Part shown: positions 53,801 through 62,289 of the stretch, one piece after another
Numbering within the stretch: position 1 is the stretch's first letter
Layout: every line of letters begins with the position of its first letter
Assembly: GCA_035647815.1 (NCBI GenBank)
Contig: DASRMR010000047.1
Coordinates: 43,662 to 107,661 of the forward strand
Source of the DNA: JAAYRQ01 sp035647815
GTDB lineage: Bacteria; Bacillota; Syntrophomonadia; Syntrophomonadales; Syntrophomonadaceae
Length of the DNA stretch: 64,000 bases
Direction: 5' to 3'
The notes under the pieces: model-generated
Seen by the model: only the letters and a program-made list of their open reading frames with translations
Told to the model about the DNA's origin: nothing
Database searches by the model: none
Position numbers and translations under genes: made by a program

Positions 53801-54831
53801 TTAATACTTACCCTTCCCTCACCTCGTAATACCTTACCTAGTACTATAGGCTTTTCTCCTTTAGCATGCAAGTGTTTTAATGCTTTATCGCAGTGATGTG
53901 GTGAAATAATAATAATAAAACCTGTTCCCATATTAAAAGTTCTAAACATTTCCTGGGTCTCCACATGGCCTAATCGCCCAATTAGCTGGAATATCGGTAG
54001 TATGTCTATTTCTGACTTATTAATTTGGGCACCTAATGAATCTGGCAAAATTCTTTTTAGATTTTCAACTATGCCACCACCAGTTATATGTGCCATACCT
54101 TTTATTTCTACATTTTGAATTAAATCTAAAACACTTTTTACATATATCCGAGTTGGAGTTAATAATTCTTCACCTAGAGTTTTATTTAAATCATCTATAT
54201 ATTGGTTTAGCTTTAGGCCGGCATCTTCTAACAAAACTTTGCGAGCTAAAGAATAACCATTAGAATGCAGACCAGTCGAAGGTAGTCCGATTATTACATC
54301 ACCTTCTTCTATAGTGCTGCCATTAATTAATTTAGCTTTATCGACTACCCCAACGGTAAATCCGGCTAAATCATATTCACCCGGTTCATAAAATCCGGGC
54401 ATTTCCGCAGTTTCTCCCCCGATTAAGGCACAACCAGCTTCTATACATCCTAAACTAACCCCTTTAACTAAACTCTCGACTAGTTCTGGCTCTAATTGGC
54501 CTATTCCTATATAATCTAAGAAAAACAAAGGTTCTGCACCATGAACTAAAACATCATTGACACACATGGCTACCAGATCGATACCAACAGTATCATGCAC
54601 TTTCATTAACTGGGCAATTTTAAGCTTCGTACCTACACCATCAGTACCTGATACTAATACTGGCTCTTTATATTTATCAGTATTTAAAGCAAAAAGACCA
54701 CCAAAAGATCCAATATCGTCCATAACCTCAGGTCTTTTAGTCATCCCTACCCATTTTTTAATCATATCTACAGATTTATTGGCTGCGTCAATATCGACCC
54801 CAGCCTTTTTATAGCTCATCTTATTGTCCAT
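53797..54831 (-). CDS. purM: PurM AIR synthetase
   Basis: The 344-residue product (start at ATG 54831, after GGGGGT) has the typical SYKKAGVDIDAANKSV N-terminus, GTDGVGTKLKIA and GLIGGETAEMPG-type core (GCALIGGETAEMPGFY). It cyclises FGAM to AIR. An ATG four codons upstream lacks a binding site. Ten bases after purF. Confidence 0.96.
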   Translation of the reverse strand: MDNKMSYKKAGVDIDAANKSVDMIKKWVGMTKRPEVMDDIGSFGGLFALNTDKYKEPVLVSGTDGVGTKLKIAQLMKVHDTVGIDLVAMCVNDVLVHGAEPLFFLDYIGIGQLEPELVESLVKGVSLGCIEAGCALIGGETAEMPGFYEPGEYDLAGFTVGVVDKAKLINGSTIEEGDVIIGLPSTGLHSNGYSLARKVLLEDAGLKLNQYIDDLNKTLGEELLTPTRIYVKSVLDLIQNVEIKGMAHITGGGIVENLKRILPDSLGAQINKSEIDILPIFQLIGRLGHVETQEMFRTFNMGTGFIIIISPHHCDKALKHLHAKGEKPIVLGKVLRGEGRVSIK

Positions 54832-54853
54832 ATTTACCCCCATGAAATATTTA

Positions 54854-56245
54854 TTATTCTATTGGCACTGGATATTTCCCACTAAAACAAGCGGCACAAA
54901 AGAAATTCTCATCATGCCCCAAAGCTTTAAACAATCCTTCCATACTTATATAATGTAGACTATCAGCTCCTATAAACTCTGCTATATTTTCTACTTCCAT
55001 ATTATTAGCAATTAACTCATCATAATTAGAAGTATTAATCCCATAGTGACAAGAATATTTGGTAGGAGGTGAAGCTACTAACATATGAATTTCAGTCGCA
55101 CCGGCAGCTTTTAACATCTGGACTAATCTTTTGCTAGTAGTCCCCCGTACAATCGAATCATCTACCATTACGATTCTTTTTCCTTTTACTAATTCGGGAA
55201 TAATATTTAATTTAAGACGAACCCCTAGTTCCCTCATTTGTTGAGTTGGCATAATAAAAGTACGTCCAATGTAACGGTTTTTCATCAGACCTTCTTCAAA
55301 AGGAAGTCCTGCTTCATCAGCATATCCCAGTGCTGAAGCAGTACCAGAATCAGGTACAGATATTACTAAATCAGCATCTATAGGGAATTCTCTAGCAAGC
55401 TGTCTGCCTAGATCTCTCCTAGCTTTATATACATTTATACCTTCAATACGACTATCAGGACGAGCAAAATAAATATATTCAAAAATACAATGAGCACGAA
55501 CATCAGGAGTAGTTGTTTGAACCGAACGCAAACCATCTTTATCAATTACTACTATTTCACCAGGATTTACATCCCGAATGAATTTAGCCCCTATAGTATC
55601 AAAGGCAGCAGTTTCAGAAGCTAATACATAATTACCCTTAAGCTCACCTAGTACTAGAGGTCTTATCCCTAATTGATCACGAACACCTATTAAGGAATCT
55701 TCAGTCATTATCACTAAGGCAAAAGCGCCTTTCATATCGATAACACATTTTGATAAAGCATCTTCTAATTTATCTTGGGAATATCTAGCTAATAAATTAG
55801 CTACTATTTCAGCATCAGTAGTAGTTTGAAAAACAGATCCATGAGTAGCTAATGTTTTTCTCAACTCATCAGTATTAACCAGATTACCATTATGGGCTAA
55901 TCCGATCATCCCATTAAGATAATGAAATACTAAAGGCTGAGCATTAACTAAAGCACTACCCCCAGTCACTGAATATCTAACATGTCCAATCGCTATATGC
56001 CCTTGTAGTTTATCAATGTTTTCAGTACTAAACACATCCGAAACTAGTCCCATACCTTTTTGTAGATCTATCTTATTGCCATCTGAAACTGCAATTCCAG
56101 CACTTTCTTGTCCTCTATGTTGTAAGGCATAAAGTCCGTAAAATGTTGTCCGAGCAATTTCTATTTCCTCATGATTTTTATTAACATATATCCCAAATAC
56201 GCCACATTCATCTTTGAATTTATCATCTATTTCCCCATAATACAT
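54854..56245 (-). CDS. purF: PurF amidophosphoribosyltransferase, Bacillus Fe-S type
   Basis: From ATG 56245 (after GGGAGG) the product has 463 residues, with a short propeptide ending before the N-terminal nucleophile Cys in DECGVFGIY. The glutaminase nucleophile is therefore intact here, unlike PurQ. Cys residues expected to hold a 4Fe-4S cluster are present (RAHCIFEY, YSCHYG, FFCAACFSG), as is the PRPP motif VMVDDSIVRGTTS. It catalyses the first committed step. Overlaps purL by 19 bases. Confidence 0.95.
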   Translation of the reverse strand: MYYGEIDDKFKDECGVFGIYVNKNHEEIEIARTTFYGLYALQHRGQESAGIAVSDGNKIDLQKGMGLVSDVFSTENIDKLQGHIAIGHVRYSVTGGSALVNAQPLVFHYLNGMIGLAHNGNLVNTDELRKTLATHGSVFQTTTDAEIVANLLARYSQDKLEDALSKCVIDMKGAFALVIMTEDSLIGVRDQLGIRPLVLGELKGNYVLASETAAFDTIGAKFIRDVNPGEIVVIDKDGLRSVQTTTPDVRAHCIFEYIYFARPDSRIEGINVYKARRDLGRQLAREFPIDADLVISVPDSGTASALGYADEAGLPFEEGLMKNRYIGRTFIMPTQQMRELGVRLKLNIIPELVKGKRIVMVDDSIVRGTTSKRLVQMLKAAGATEIHMLVASPPTKYSCHYGINTSNYDELIANNMEVENIAEFIGADSLHYISMEGLFKALGHDENFFCAACFSGKYPVPIE

Positions 56246-58431
56246 GGAATAGCCTCCCCCCAAATCTCTTGGGCTAAGTCTGTCCCGATATTAATTGCTT
56301 CATCACCATCTAGGCTAATTACAATATCCTGATCTACTACTTTACCTAGAACTTGAGTCGTAATCCTTAAACTTTTAGCTAGTTCTTCTAATTTTTTTAA
56401 ATTTGAGGGATTAAGACTTACTATTACTCGGGTCGGAGCCTCAGAAAAGAGCAGACCATCTTTGCGTCGATTATTAGTCGCAATATCAATCTTTACTCCC
56501 ATATTCCCCTTTATAGCTGATTCAACTAGGGCAACTGCTAATCCACCTTCGGAAATATCATGACAAGAATTAAATAGCTTTTGCTTATGACCTTGCAAAA
56601 GGACATCTATTAAAGCTCTTTCCTGTTTCAAGTTAATTTCAGGAACTATTCCCGTTTCTAATCCATGACAAACATAAAGATACTCCGAACCTCCTAGTGA
56701 AACATTGAGATCTCCCAGTAAAACGACTAAATCATCTTCTGTCTTAAAGGCCATATCTTGACGATGATTTATATCATCTAAAATCCCTAACATCCCAATT
56801 ATTGGGGTTGGATAAATACCTACTGATTCAGTTTCATTGTATAAACTTACATTACCACTGACTACAGGAGCATCTAAGGCTATAGAAGCGTCAGCTATAC
56901 CCTTCACCGCTAATTGCATTTGCCAATATATATCAGGTTTTTCCGGATTACCAAAATTCAAACAATTAGATAATGCTAGTGGCTTAGCACCTACACAAGC
57001 TAAATTACGTGCCGCTTCGGAAACTGCCATCATCGCACCTTGATATGGATCGAGATAAACCATCCGGCTATTGCAATCAGTCGTTACAGCTATCCCTTTA
57101 GGAGTATCTTTAATCCTTAAAACTGCTGCACCAGCTTCCCCAGGAACAATTACCGTATTGGTCATAACCTGATGATCATATTGAGAAAAGACCCACTTTT
57201 TACTAGCTATGCTAGGCGATTTAAGTAACTCGACTAAGGACTTATTTAGATCTTTCTCAGCTACAGTTGTTTCATCAAAGTTTCTATGTTCCTTATAATA
57301 GGAAGGTTCTTTTCCTTCCCGTACATAAACTGGACAATCATCTGTCAAAGCTAAAACTGGTAGTTCACCGACTAGCTTGCTACCTTCATATATTTTAAAC
57401 AACCCATCATCAGTTACCTCGCCAATTACTACTGCTTCTAAACCCCATTTATTACATATCTCGATAACTCTCTTATCTTGGCCACTTTTAGGAACAATAA
57501 GCATTCGTTCTTGAGATTCGGCCAACATTATTTCATATGGAGTCATACCAGATTCCCTACATGGAACTTGTGATACATCTATTTTTACGCCACGTTCCTT
57601 CTTACTAGCTGCTTCAGCAACAGAGCTAGTTAATCCGGCCGCACCTAAATCTTGCATACCGGCAACTAAATCTTCTGCGATTAATTCCAAACAAGCTTCT
57701 ATAAGTAACTTTTCCATAAAAGGATCACCCGCCTGGACTGTCGGGCGTTTATCTTTAGTACTATCAGACAACTCTTCCGAAGAAAAAGTTGCTCCATGAA
57801 TACCATCCCTACCTGTTTTGGCTCCTGCTAATATTAGCGGACTTCCAACTTCACCAGCTACAGCTAAGGCGATTTCATCGATATTGACTAAACCTACCCC
57901 CATAGCATTGACTAAAGGGTTTTCATTATAAGCAGGGTTAAAATATACTTCCCCACCTACAGTAGGAACTCCTAAGCCATTTCCATAGCCTGCTATTCCA
58001 GCTACCGCACCTTTAAAAAGCCTTTGTACTTTTTCATCATCTAAGTTGCCAAACCTCAAAGAATCTAGTACCGCAATCGGTCTAGCTCCCATAGTAAATA
58101 TATCTCTGATTATACCCCCTACCCCAGTAGCTGCACCTTGGTACGGTTCTACTGCAGAAGGAGAATTATGACTTTCTATCTTAAAAACTATCGCTTGTCC
58201 ATCACCTATATCGACTACTCCAGCGTTTTCACCTGGGCCAATAATAACTTGAGGACCCTCAGTCGGTAAAGTCTTTAATAATGGTTTTGAACTCTTGTAA
58301 CCACAATGTTCAGACCACATAACAGAAAACATACCTAATTCCAGATAATTAGGCTCTCTACCTAAAACTTCTAGAAGCTTAGCATATTCTTCGTCATTAA
58401 GCCCCATATCTTTATAAGTTAAAACTGCCAT
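56227..58431 (-). CDS. purL: PurL FGAM synthase, small type
   Basis: At 734 residues this is the small PurL that works with separate PurS and PurQ. It has the N-terminal SEHCGYKSSKPLL motif (active-site His), GVGGIIRDIFTMGARP and a C-terminal AIRS-like half. It aminates FGAR with ammonia, normally channelled from PurQ. It overlaps purQ by one base and purF by 19. Confidence 0.97.
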   Translation of the reverse strand: MAVLTYKDMGLNDEEYAKLLEVLGREPNYLELGMFSVMWSEHCGYKSSKPLLKTLPTEGPQVIIGPGENAGVVDIGDGQAIVFKIESHNSPSAVEPYQGAATGVGGIIRDIFTMGARPIAVLDSLRFGNLDDEKVQRLFKGAVAGIAGYGNGLGVPTVGGEVYFNPAYNENPLVNAMGVGLVNIDEIALAVAGEVGSPLILAGAKTGRDGIHGATFSSEELSDSTKDKRPTVQAGDPFMEKLLIEACLELIAEDLVAGMQDLGAAGLTSSVAEAASKKERGVKIDVSQVPCRESGMTPYEIMLAESQERMLIVPKSGQDKRVIEICNKWGLEAVVIGEVTDDGLFKIYEGSKLVGELPVLALTDDCPVYVREGKEPSYYKEHRNFDETTVAEKDLNKSLVELLKSPSIASKKWVFSQYDHQVMTNTVIVPGEAGAAVLRIKDTPKGIAVTTDCNSRMVYLDPYQGAMMAVSEAARNLACVGAKPLALSNCLNFGNPEKPDIYWQMQLAVKGIADASIALDAPVVSGNVSLYNETESVGIYPTPIIGMLGILDDINHRQDMAFKTEDDLVVLLGDLNVSLGGSEYLYVCHGLETGIVPEINLKQERALIDVLLQGHKQKLFNSCHDISEGGLAVALVESAIKGNMGVKIDIATNNRRKDGLLFSEAPTRVIVSLNPSNLKKLEELAKSLRITTQVLGKVVDQDIVISLDGDEAINIGTDLAQEIWGEAIPCIMGK

Positions 58432-59132
58432 TATACCCTTACCTCCTCTAACCGATTAATCATGGAAGTAAATACCTTAAGCCCATCAGTTCCACCTAAT
58501 ATATCCTCAGCATGTCGTTCCGGATGTGGCATCATGCCAAAAACATTGCCGTTTTTATTAACAATCCCGGCAATATTATTTAAAGAACCATTTAGATTAG
58601 CTTCTGGAGAAACTTCCCCATTATCATCACAATAAGTAAATAGAATCTGCTTATTATCTTTAAGTTCTTTTAAAGTCGATTCATCACAAAAGTAATTCCC
58701 ATAACCGTGAGCTATAGGCATCTTTACTACTTCGTTTTCTTTGAAATTATTAGTAAAAGCAGTATCCTGCTGAACTACCTTAAGATATGTAGTATCACAT
58801 ATAAATTTAAGATTCTTATTCTTAAGCAAAACTCCTGGCAACAACCTTGCTTCTGACAAAACTTGAAAACCATTACCTATTCCTAAAACTAACTTACCCT
58901 GATCAGCAAAATTAACTAAGGAGTCCACCACCGGGGAAAATCGTGCTATAGCGCCGGCACGTAGGTAATCACCATATGAAGCTCCCCCAGGCAAAATTAC
59001 TAGATCATATTTATCTAAATCAGTATCCTGATGCCATACATACTCTACTGATTCGTTTAAAACATTTTTCAAGACATGGTAACAATCTTTATCCGCATTA
59101 GAGCCTGGAAAAACTACTACCGCAAAATTCAT
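58431..59132 (-). CDS. purQ: PurQ glutaminase subunit with Cys-to-Gly at the active site
   Basis: The 233-residue protein is clearly PurQ: FPGSNADKDCYHVL at the start, LPGGASYGDYLRAGAIA, and the His/Glu of the catalytic triad in MMPHPERHAED. But the nucleophile elbow, normally GICNGFQ, reads GIGNGFQ: residue 86 is Gly (codon GGT at 58875-58877). A thiol at this position forms the glutamyl intermediate, so glutamine hydrolysis should be lost while the PurSLQ scaffold role may remain. The gene is otherwise full length without frameshifts. Confidence 0.95.
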   Translation of the reverse strand: MNFAVVVFPGSNADKDCYHVLKNVLNESVEYVWHQDTDLDKYDLVILPGGASYGDYLRAGAIARFSPVVDSLVNFADQGKLVLGIGNGFQVLSEARLLPGVLLKNKNLKFICDTTYLKVVQQDTAFTNNFKENEVVKMPIAHGYGNYFCDESTLKELKDNKQILFTYCDDNGEVSPEANLNGSLNNIAGIVNKNGNVFGMMPHPERHAEDILGGTDGLKVFTSMINRLEEVRV

Positions 59133-59386
59133 TATTTTTCTACCTCCACAACTTCTACCCGGTAATCTTCAACTACTAGATTAGCCAAAAGCTTTTCACT
59201 AATAGCTTCTACTTGTTCCATAGCCTCTTTTTCTGATTTAGCATCTAACCAAATCTCTATGAATTTACCCGTACGGATTTTGTCAATATTATTGTAGCCT
59301 AATACTTGTAGAGAATTTTTCACTGCATCACCTTGAGGGTCTAACACTCCGTTTTTTAAGGTAACATATACATTAGCTTTAAACAT
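59132..59386 (-). CDS. purS: PurS subunit of FGAM synthase
   Basis: The 84-residue protein has the PurS pattern VTLKNGVLDPQGDAVKNSL and IRTGKFIEIWLDA. It bridges PurL and PurQ in the FGAM synthase complex. Its stop overlaps the purQ start by one base. Complete and typical in length. Confidence 0.96.
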   Translation of the reverse strand: MFKANVYVTLKNGVLDPQGDAVKNSLQVLGYNNIDKIRTGKFIEIWLDAKSEKEAMEQVEAISEKLLANLVVEDYRVEVVEVEK

Positions 59387-59405
59387 AAGAACAACCTCCT
59401 AAATA

Positions 59406-59924
59406 TTATTTTTTAAAAGTATCTAAATAAGCTTCTACTCCTATATCTTTTAACTTCTGATCCTTCTTTAAAACTCCATCAGCCATTTCCCTACGATATA
59501 TCCTTAATGCTTCGCGAACATCCGCATCTCTCACTCCTATTATCTGAGCAGCCAGAATTCCAGCATTAGCACTTCCATTAATAGAAACAGTAGCTACAGG
59601 GATACCTCTAGGCATCTGTACAATAGAATATAGAGAATCTATGCCCGATAATGCAGCACTTTTGACTGGAACTCCGATTACTGGCAGAACTGTATAGGCA
59701 GCAATTACCCCAGGTAAATGAGCTGCACCACCTGCACCAGCAATAATTACATCTACACCTAATTCTTCAGCCTCATTAGCATATTTGGCTGTCTCATATG
59801 GTAAGCGATGTGCTGAACAAATAGTATATTCATAGTCAATACCTAGCTGGTCTAATGTATCCCCAGCATCTTTCATAATATATAGATCAGAGTCACTTCC
59901 CATGATAATACCTACTTTAGGCAT
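59406..59924 (-). CDS. purE: PurE N5-CAIR mutase
   Basis: The 172-residue enzyme has the N-terminal MGSDSDLYIM loop, AHRLPYETAKYA and AGAGGAAHLPGV signatures. First gene of the run, after AAGGAGG. Neither purK nor purC nor purB lies in the run, so these functions must be encoded elsewhere. Confidence 0.96.
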   Translation of the reverse strand: MPKVGIIMGSDSDLYIMKDAGDTLDQLGIDYEYTICSAHRLPYETAKYANEAEELGVDVIIAGAGGAAHLPGVIAAYTVLPVIGVPVKSAALSGIDSLYSIVQMPRGIPVATVSINGSANAGILAAQIIGVRDADVREALRIYRREMADGVLKKDQKLKDIGVEAYLDTFKK

Positions 59925-59959
59925 TAATAGACCTCCTTTTATTATTTACAAATATTAAT

Positions 59960-60010
59960 AGAAAAACCCAAGTCGGAAGGCTCGTAACAGAAACCTATCC
60001 GCCTGGGCTT
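59960..60010 (-). terminator. Riboswitch-controlled terminator before purE
   Basis: On the minus strand CCCAGG-CGGA-AGG pairs with CCT-TCCG-CTTGGG (13 bp with two bulges), followed by TTTTTC. Its left arm overlaps the last conserved aptamer segment, so aptamer and terminator are mutually exclusive. Confidence 0.75.
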
Positions 60011-60110
60011 TTATCCCTTATACGGTTAGTACCTATTATGGTACTGTGCATTTTGGTCCAGACCACATAAAGAGTGCGGAACCCTAGGCACACTTTCGTG
60101 CTCATAATTT
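59999..60110 (-). promoter_or_regulatory. ykkC-class riboswitch aptamer, probable PRPP type
   Basis: Minus-strand elements in order match the ykkC RNA consensus: CTAGGGTTCCG (60077-60087), GGTCTGGACC (60055-60064) and AAGGGATAAAAGCCC (60006-60020). Subtypes of this RNA bind guanidine, ppGpp or PRPP. Placement before purE points to the PRPP subtype, which turns purine genes on when PRPP is high. The subtype is inferred from context. Confidence 0.7.
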
Positions 60111-60129
60111 AGTTTACATTTATAACCTG

Positions 60130-60158
60130 ATTTTAGCAAAGCAGGCCGGTAGTGTCAA
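60130..60158 (-). promoter_or_regulatory. Promoter of the pur-his run
   Basis: TTGACA (60153-60158), a 17-base spacer and TAAAAT (60130-60135) on the minus strand. Predicted transcription start near 60123 leaves room for the full riboswitch leader. Confidence 0.85.
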
Positions 60159-60177
60159 TGTAATGTCTAGGATAAAA

Positions 60178-60351
60178 CTAAATAGTTTCCAAAACAGATT
60201 TAATACTATTTATCTTCTCCTTTATTAGCTTAGCTTCTAGACTAATATCATCTTCTGCAAAATCTATTAATACATCTAGATTAGTATCCTCTTCAATTTC
60301 CCTAAGCCAACTTAAAATCGTATCAGCTAAAACCTTACCTAAATCATCCAT
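60178..60351 (-). CDS. Small acidic hypothetical protein (57 residues)
   Basis: The ORF starts with ATG 60351 after AAAGGTGG at good spacing and encodes 57 residues, MDDLGKVLADTILSWLREIE onward, predicted to be helical and acidic. It lies just upstream of the pur promoter on the same strand. No family recognised. Support comes from the ribosome binding site and the protein-like composition; transcription is unproven. Confidence 0.5.
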   Translation of the reverse strand: MDDLGKVLADTILSWLREIEEDTNLDVLIDFAEDDISLEAKLIKEKINSIKSVLETI

Positions 60352-60410
60352 AAATTAATACCACCTTTAAAACCCTTTTAAGTGGATTGTTGCCTTTTAA
60401 TACCTGCTTT

Positions 60411-60439
60411 TATACATAGCTACAGCAATTGTGTATAAT
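60411..60439 (+). promoter_or_regulatory. Probable promoter of the GerMN gene
   Basis: TATACA (60411-60416), a 17-base spacer and TATAAT (60434-60439), 31 bases before the start codon. The -35 is imperfect. Confidence 0.55.
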
Positions 60440-60470
60440 GAAACTATGAATATATTAGGAAGGTGATTTT

Positions 60471-61025
60471 ATGAATAAAAGAATAATTATTAGTATGCTG
60501 ACAGTAATACTTTTTATGACAACATTCATTACTGGTTGCCAAAAGACACTTATAGAAGCTGAAACTCCACCCCCAACACCACCGAAAGATGAAATAGTCC
60601 AAAAAGAAATAACTCTTTATTTTAGTGATGATCAAGCAGAATACCTCATCCCCGAAAAAAGAGTTATAGATTTAGAAGCAAATGCTGGTGATGAAAAACT
60701 AATCACATCTATAATAGAAGAATTAATTATGGGTCCTAGCAATGAAGACCTTTTTCTTACTATTCCTGAAAATACTAAGGTAATTTCAGTAGAAATAAGT
60801 GATGAAATAGCTATAGTTGATTTTTCAAAAGAAATTAAGACCGAACACTGGGGAGGCAGTACTGGTGAAAACATGACCTTAACTTCACTGGTAAATACAG
60901 TTACTGAATTAGATAAGATTAAAAAAGTCATGATTTTAATCGAAGGTGAAAAACAAGATTCCTTAGCAGGACATATATCTATAGAAGAACCACTAGAAAG
61001 ACAAGAAGAAATGATTAAAAAATAA
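60471..61025 (+). CDS. GerMN-domain lipoprotein
   Basis: The 184-residue protein has a lipoprotein signal with lipobox ITGC (Cys23), a Pro-rich linker (TPPPTPPKDE) and one GerMN domain (about 45-165: ITLYFSDDQAEYLIPEKR, IIEELIMGPSNEDLF, VTELDKIKKVMILIEG). GerMN domains occur in the spore germination and sporulation protein GerM. Placed on the outer membrane face. RBS GGAAGGTG. Confidence 0.85.
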   Translation: MNKRIIISMLTVILFMTTFITGCQKTLIEAETPPPTPPKDEIVQKEITLYFSDDQAEYLIPEKRVIDLEANAGDEKLITSIIEELIMGPSNEDLFLTIPENTKVISVEISDEIAIVDFSKEIKTEHWGGSTGENMTLTSLVNTVTELDKIKKVMILIEGEKQDSLAGHISIEEPLERQEEMIKK

Positions 61026-61031
61026 GCTAAA

Positions 61032-61061
61032 AAGAGTCAGGGAAACAGAACCCTGACTCTT
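61032..61061 (+). terminator. Terminator between convergent genes
   Basis: 11-base arms AAGAGTCAGGG / CCCTGACTCTT with an 8-base loop. It can serve the GerMN gene (plus) and, with TTTTTAGC following, the TM2 gene (minus). Confidence 0.85.
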
Positions 61062-61074
61062 ATATATAACTTCA

Positions 61075-61404
61075 CTAATTATATTTACTACTAAATTCTG
61101 CGTCACTCATAGTTAGATAAATAATCCCCTCGATTACACCGACGAGAGCTGGGATAAATGTCCAACAAAAGAGGATATATAATATTCCGGTTCCGATTTT
61201 TCCTAGGTAGAACTTATGTGCTCCTAGACTTCCTAAAATAATAGCTAAAATAGCTGCGACAATTTTATTCTTCCCATCACCTAAAGAAAGCCCCTGAACT
61301 GGAGCTGGCGCTACTCTAACACCACATTTCGGACAGATTTCCGCATTAAAATCTATTATCTGCCCACAATTAGAACAATACTTAGTTTTATTCGGAGTAT
61401 TCAT
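61075..61404 (-). CDS. Zinc-ribbon TM2-domain membrane protein
   Basis: The 109-residue protein has an N-terminal zinc ribbon (YCSNCGQIIDFNAEICPKCG) and a TM2 domain with two membrane helices (about residues 47-100, GSLGAHKFYLGKIGTGILYI). TM2 proteins are widespread and of unsettled function. Monocistronic, downstream of the terminator of the peroxiredoxin gene. Confidence 0.88.
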   Translation of the reverse strand: MNTPNKTKYCSNCGQIIDFNAEICPKCGVRVAPAPVQGLSLGDGKNKIVAAILAIILGSLGAHKFYLGKIGTGILYILFCWTFIPALVGVIEGIIYLTMSDAEFSSKYN

Positions 61405-61508
61405 TTAATACACTCCCCTCCCATATTACGATATCTAACTAGTAGATTATGAATCTGATATTTATATAATTACGATAAATTATAGTTGTTTATTCTAACT
61501 TCGCTAAT

Positions 61509-61542
61509 AAAAAACTACAACCCTCTATTAATAGAGGGTTGT
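61509..61542 (-). terminator. Terminator of the peroxiredoxin gene
   Basis: A perfect 26-base palindrome (arms ACAACCCTCTATT / AATAGAGGGTTGT) with AGTTTTTT following on the minus strand. Confidence 0.9.
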
Positions 61543-61569
61543 AAAAACTATATAAAAAGCTTAAGAGAT

Positions 61570-62289
61570 CTAATCTTCGAAAGCTTCACTTACTTTCCAG
61601 TGTTTCCATACATTACCTACTAGGTCTGGTCCTGGTTTAAGAGTCGTTTTACCAGGCTGCCAACCTGATGGTGCAACTTCTTTGCCTTTAGTTTTTCTTA
61701 CTAATTGATAAGCTTTTATTTGTCTTATTGCTTCAGATACATTTCTACCTACTGGAGGTGTAAGTACTTCAAATGCCTGAACTATGCCATCTGGATCTAT
61801 AATGAATCTTCCTCTTGTGTCTACTCCATCTTCTTCATCGTATACACTGTACATCCTACCTATATTTCCACCAGCATCTGATAGCATGGGGAAAGGTATA
61901 TCTTTGTCTATCATTTTAGATAATTCATGCTCATTCCATATTTTATGCACAAATGGAGAATCTACACTCATGGAGAGAACTTGGACACCTAATTCTTTAA
62001 ATTCTTCGTATTTTTCAGCAACTGCTGAAACTTCTGTAGCTCAGACGAAGGTGAAATCACCCGGGTAAAAACATAATAGAACCCATTTTCCCTTATAATC
62101 TTCTAGATGAACATTAATAAATTTCCCTTCGTGAAAAGCTTGAGCAGAAAATAATGGTGCCGGTTTTCCTACTTTTATCATTTTTTCTTCCTCCTTTTGA
62201 TTAATTACTTCAGCTGCTTCATTAACTTCTTTTACAGAAGGCTCATTTACTACTGAGCTGCCACAACCTACACTAATTTCTTCGGCCAT
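61570..62289 (-). CDS. Selenocysteine peroxiredoxin (in-frame UGA)
   Basis: Reading TGA at 62041-62043 as selenocysteine joins two fragments into a 239-residue Prx. The UGA falls exactly at the peroxidatic Cys position: FYPGDFTFVUATE where most Prx have FVCPTE. A hairpin with arms TTTCAGC / GCTGAAA and loop AGTT, its loop 17 bases after the UGA, fits a bacterial SECIS. The usual resolving-Cys site (VCP) reads VAPSGW, so it is a 1-Sec type. Two starts have good binding sites: ATG 62289 (after GGAGGTGG) and ATG 62181 (after AGGAGG). The longer form adds Cys9 in VGCGSS. Probably reduces peroxides. Confidence 0.9.
62006..62023 (-). promoter_or_regulatory. Candidate SECIS element of the peroxiredoxin gene
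   Basis: A perfect 7-bp stem TTTCAGC / GCTGAAA with a 4-base loop AGTT (G second) has its loop 17 bases downstream of the UGA, inside the known bacterial window. Confidence 0.7.
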
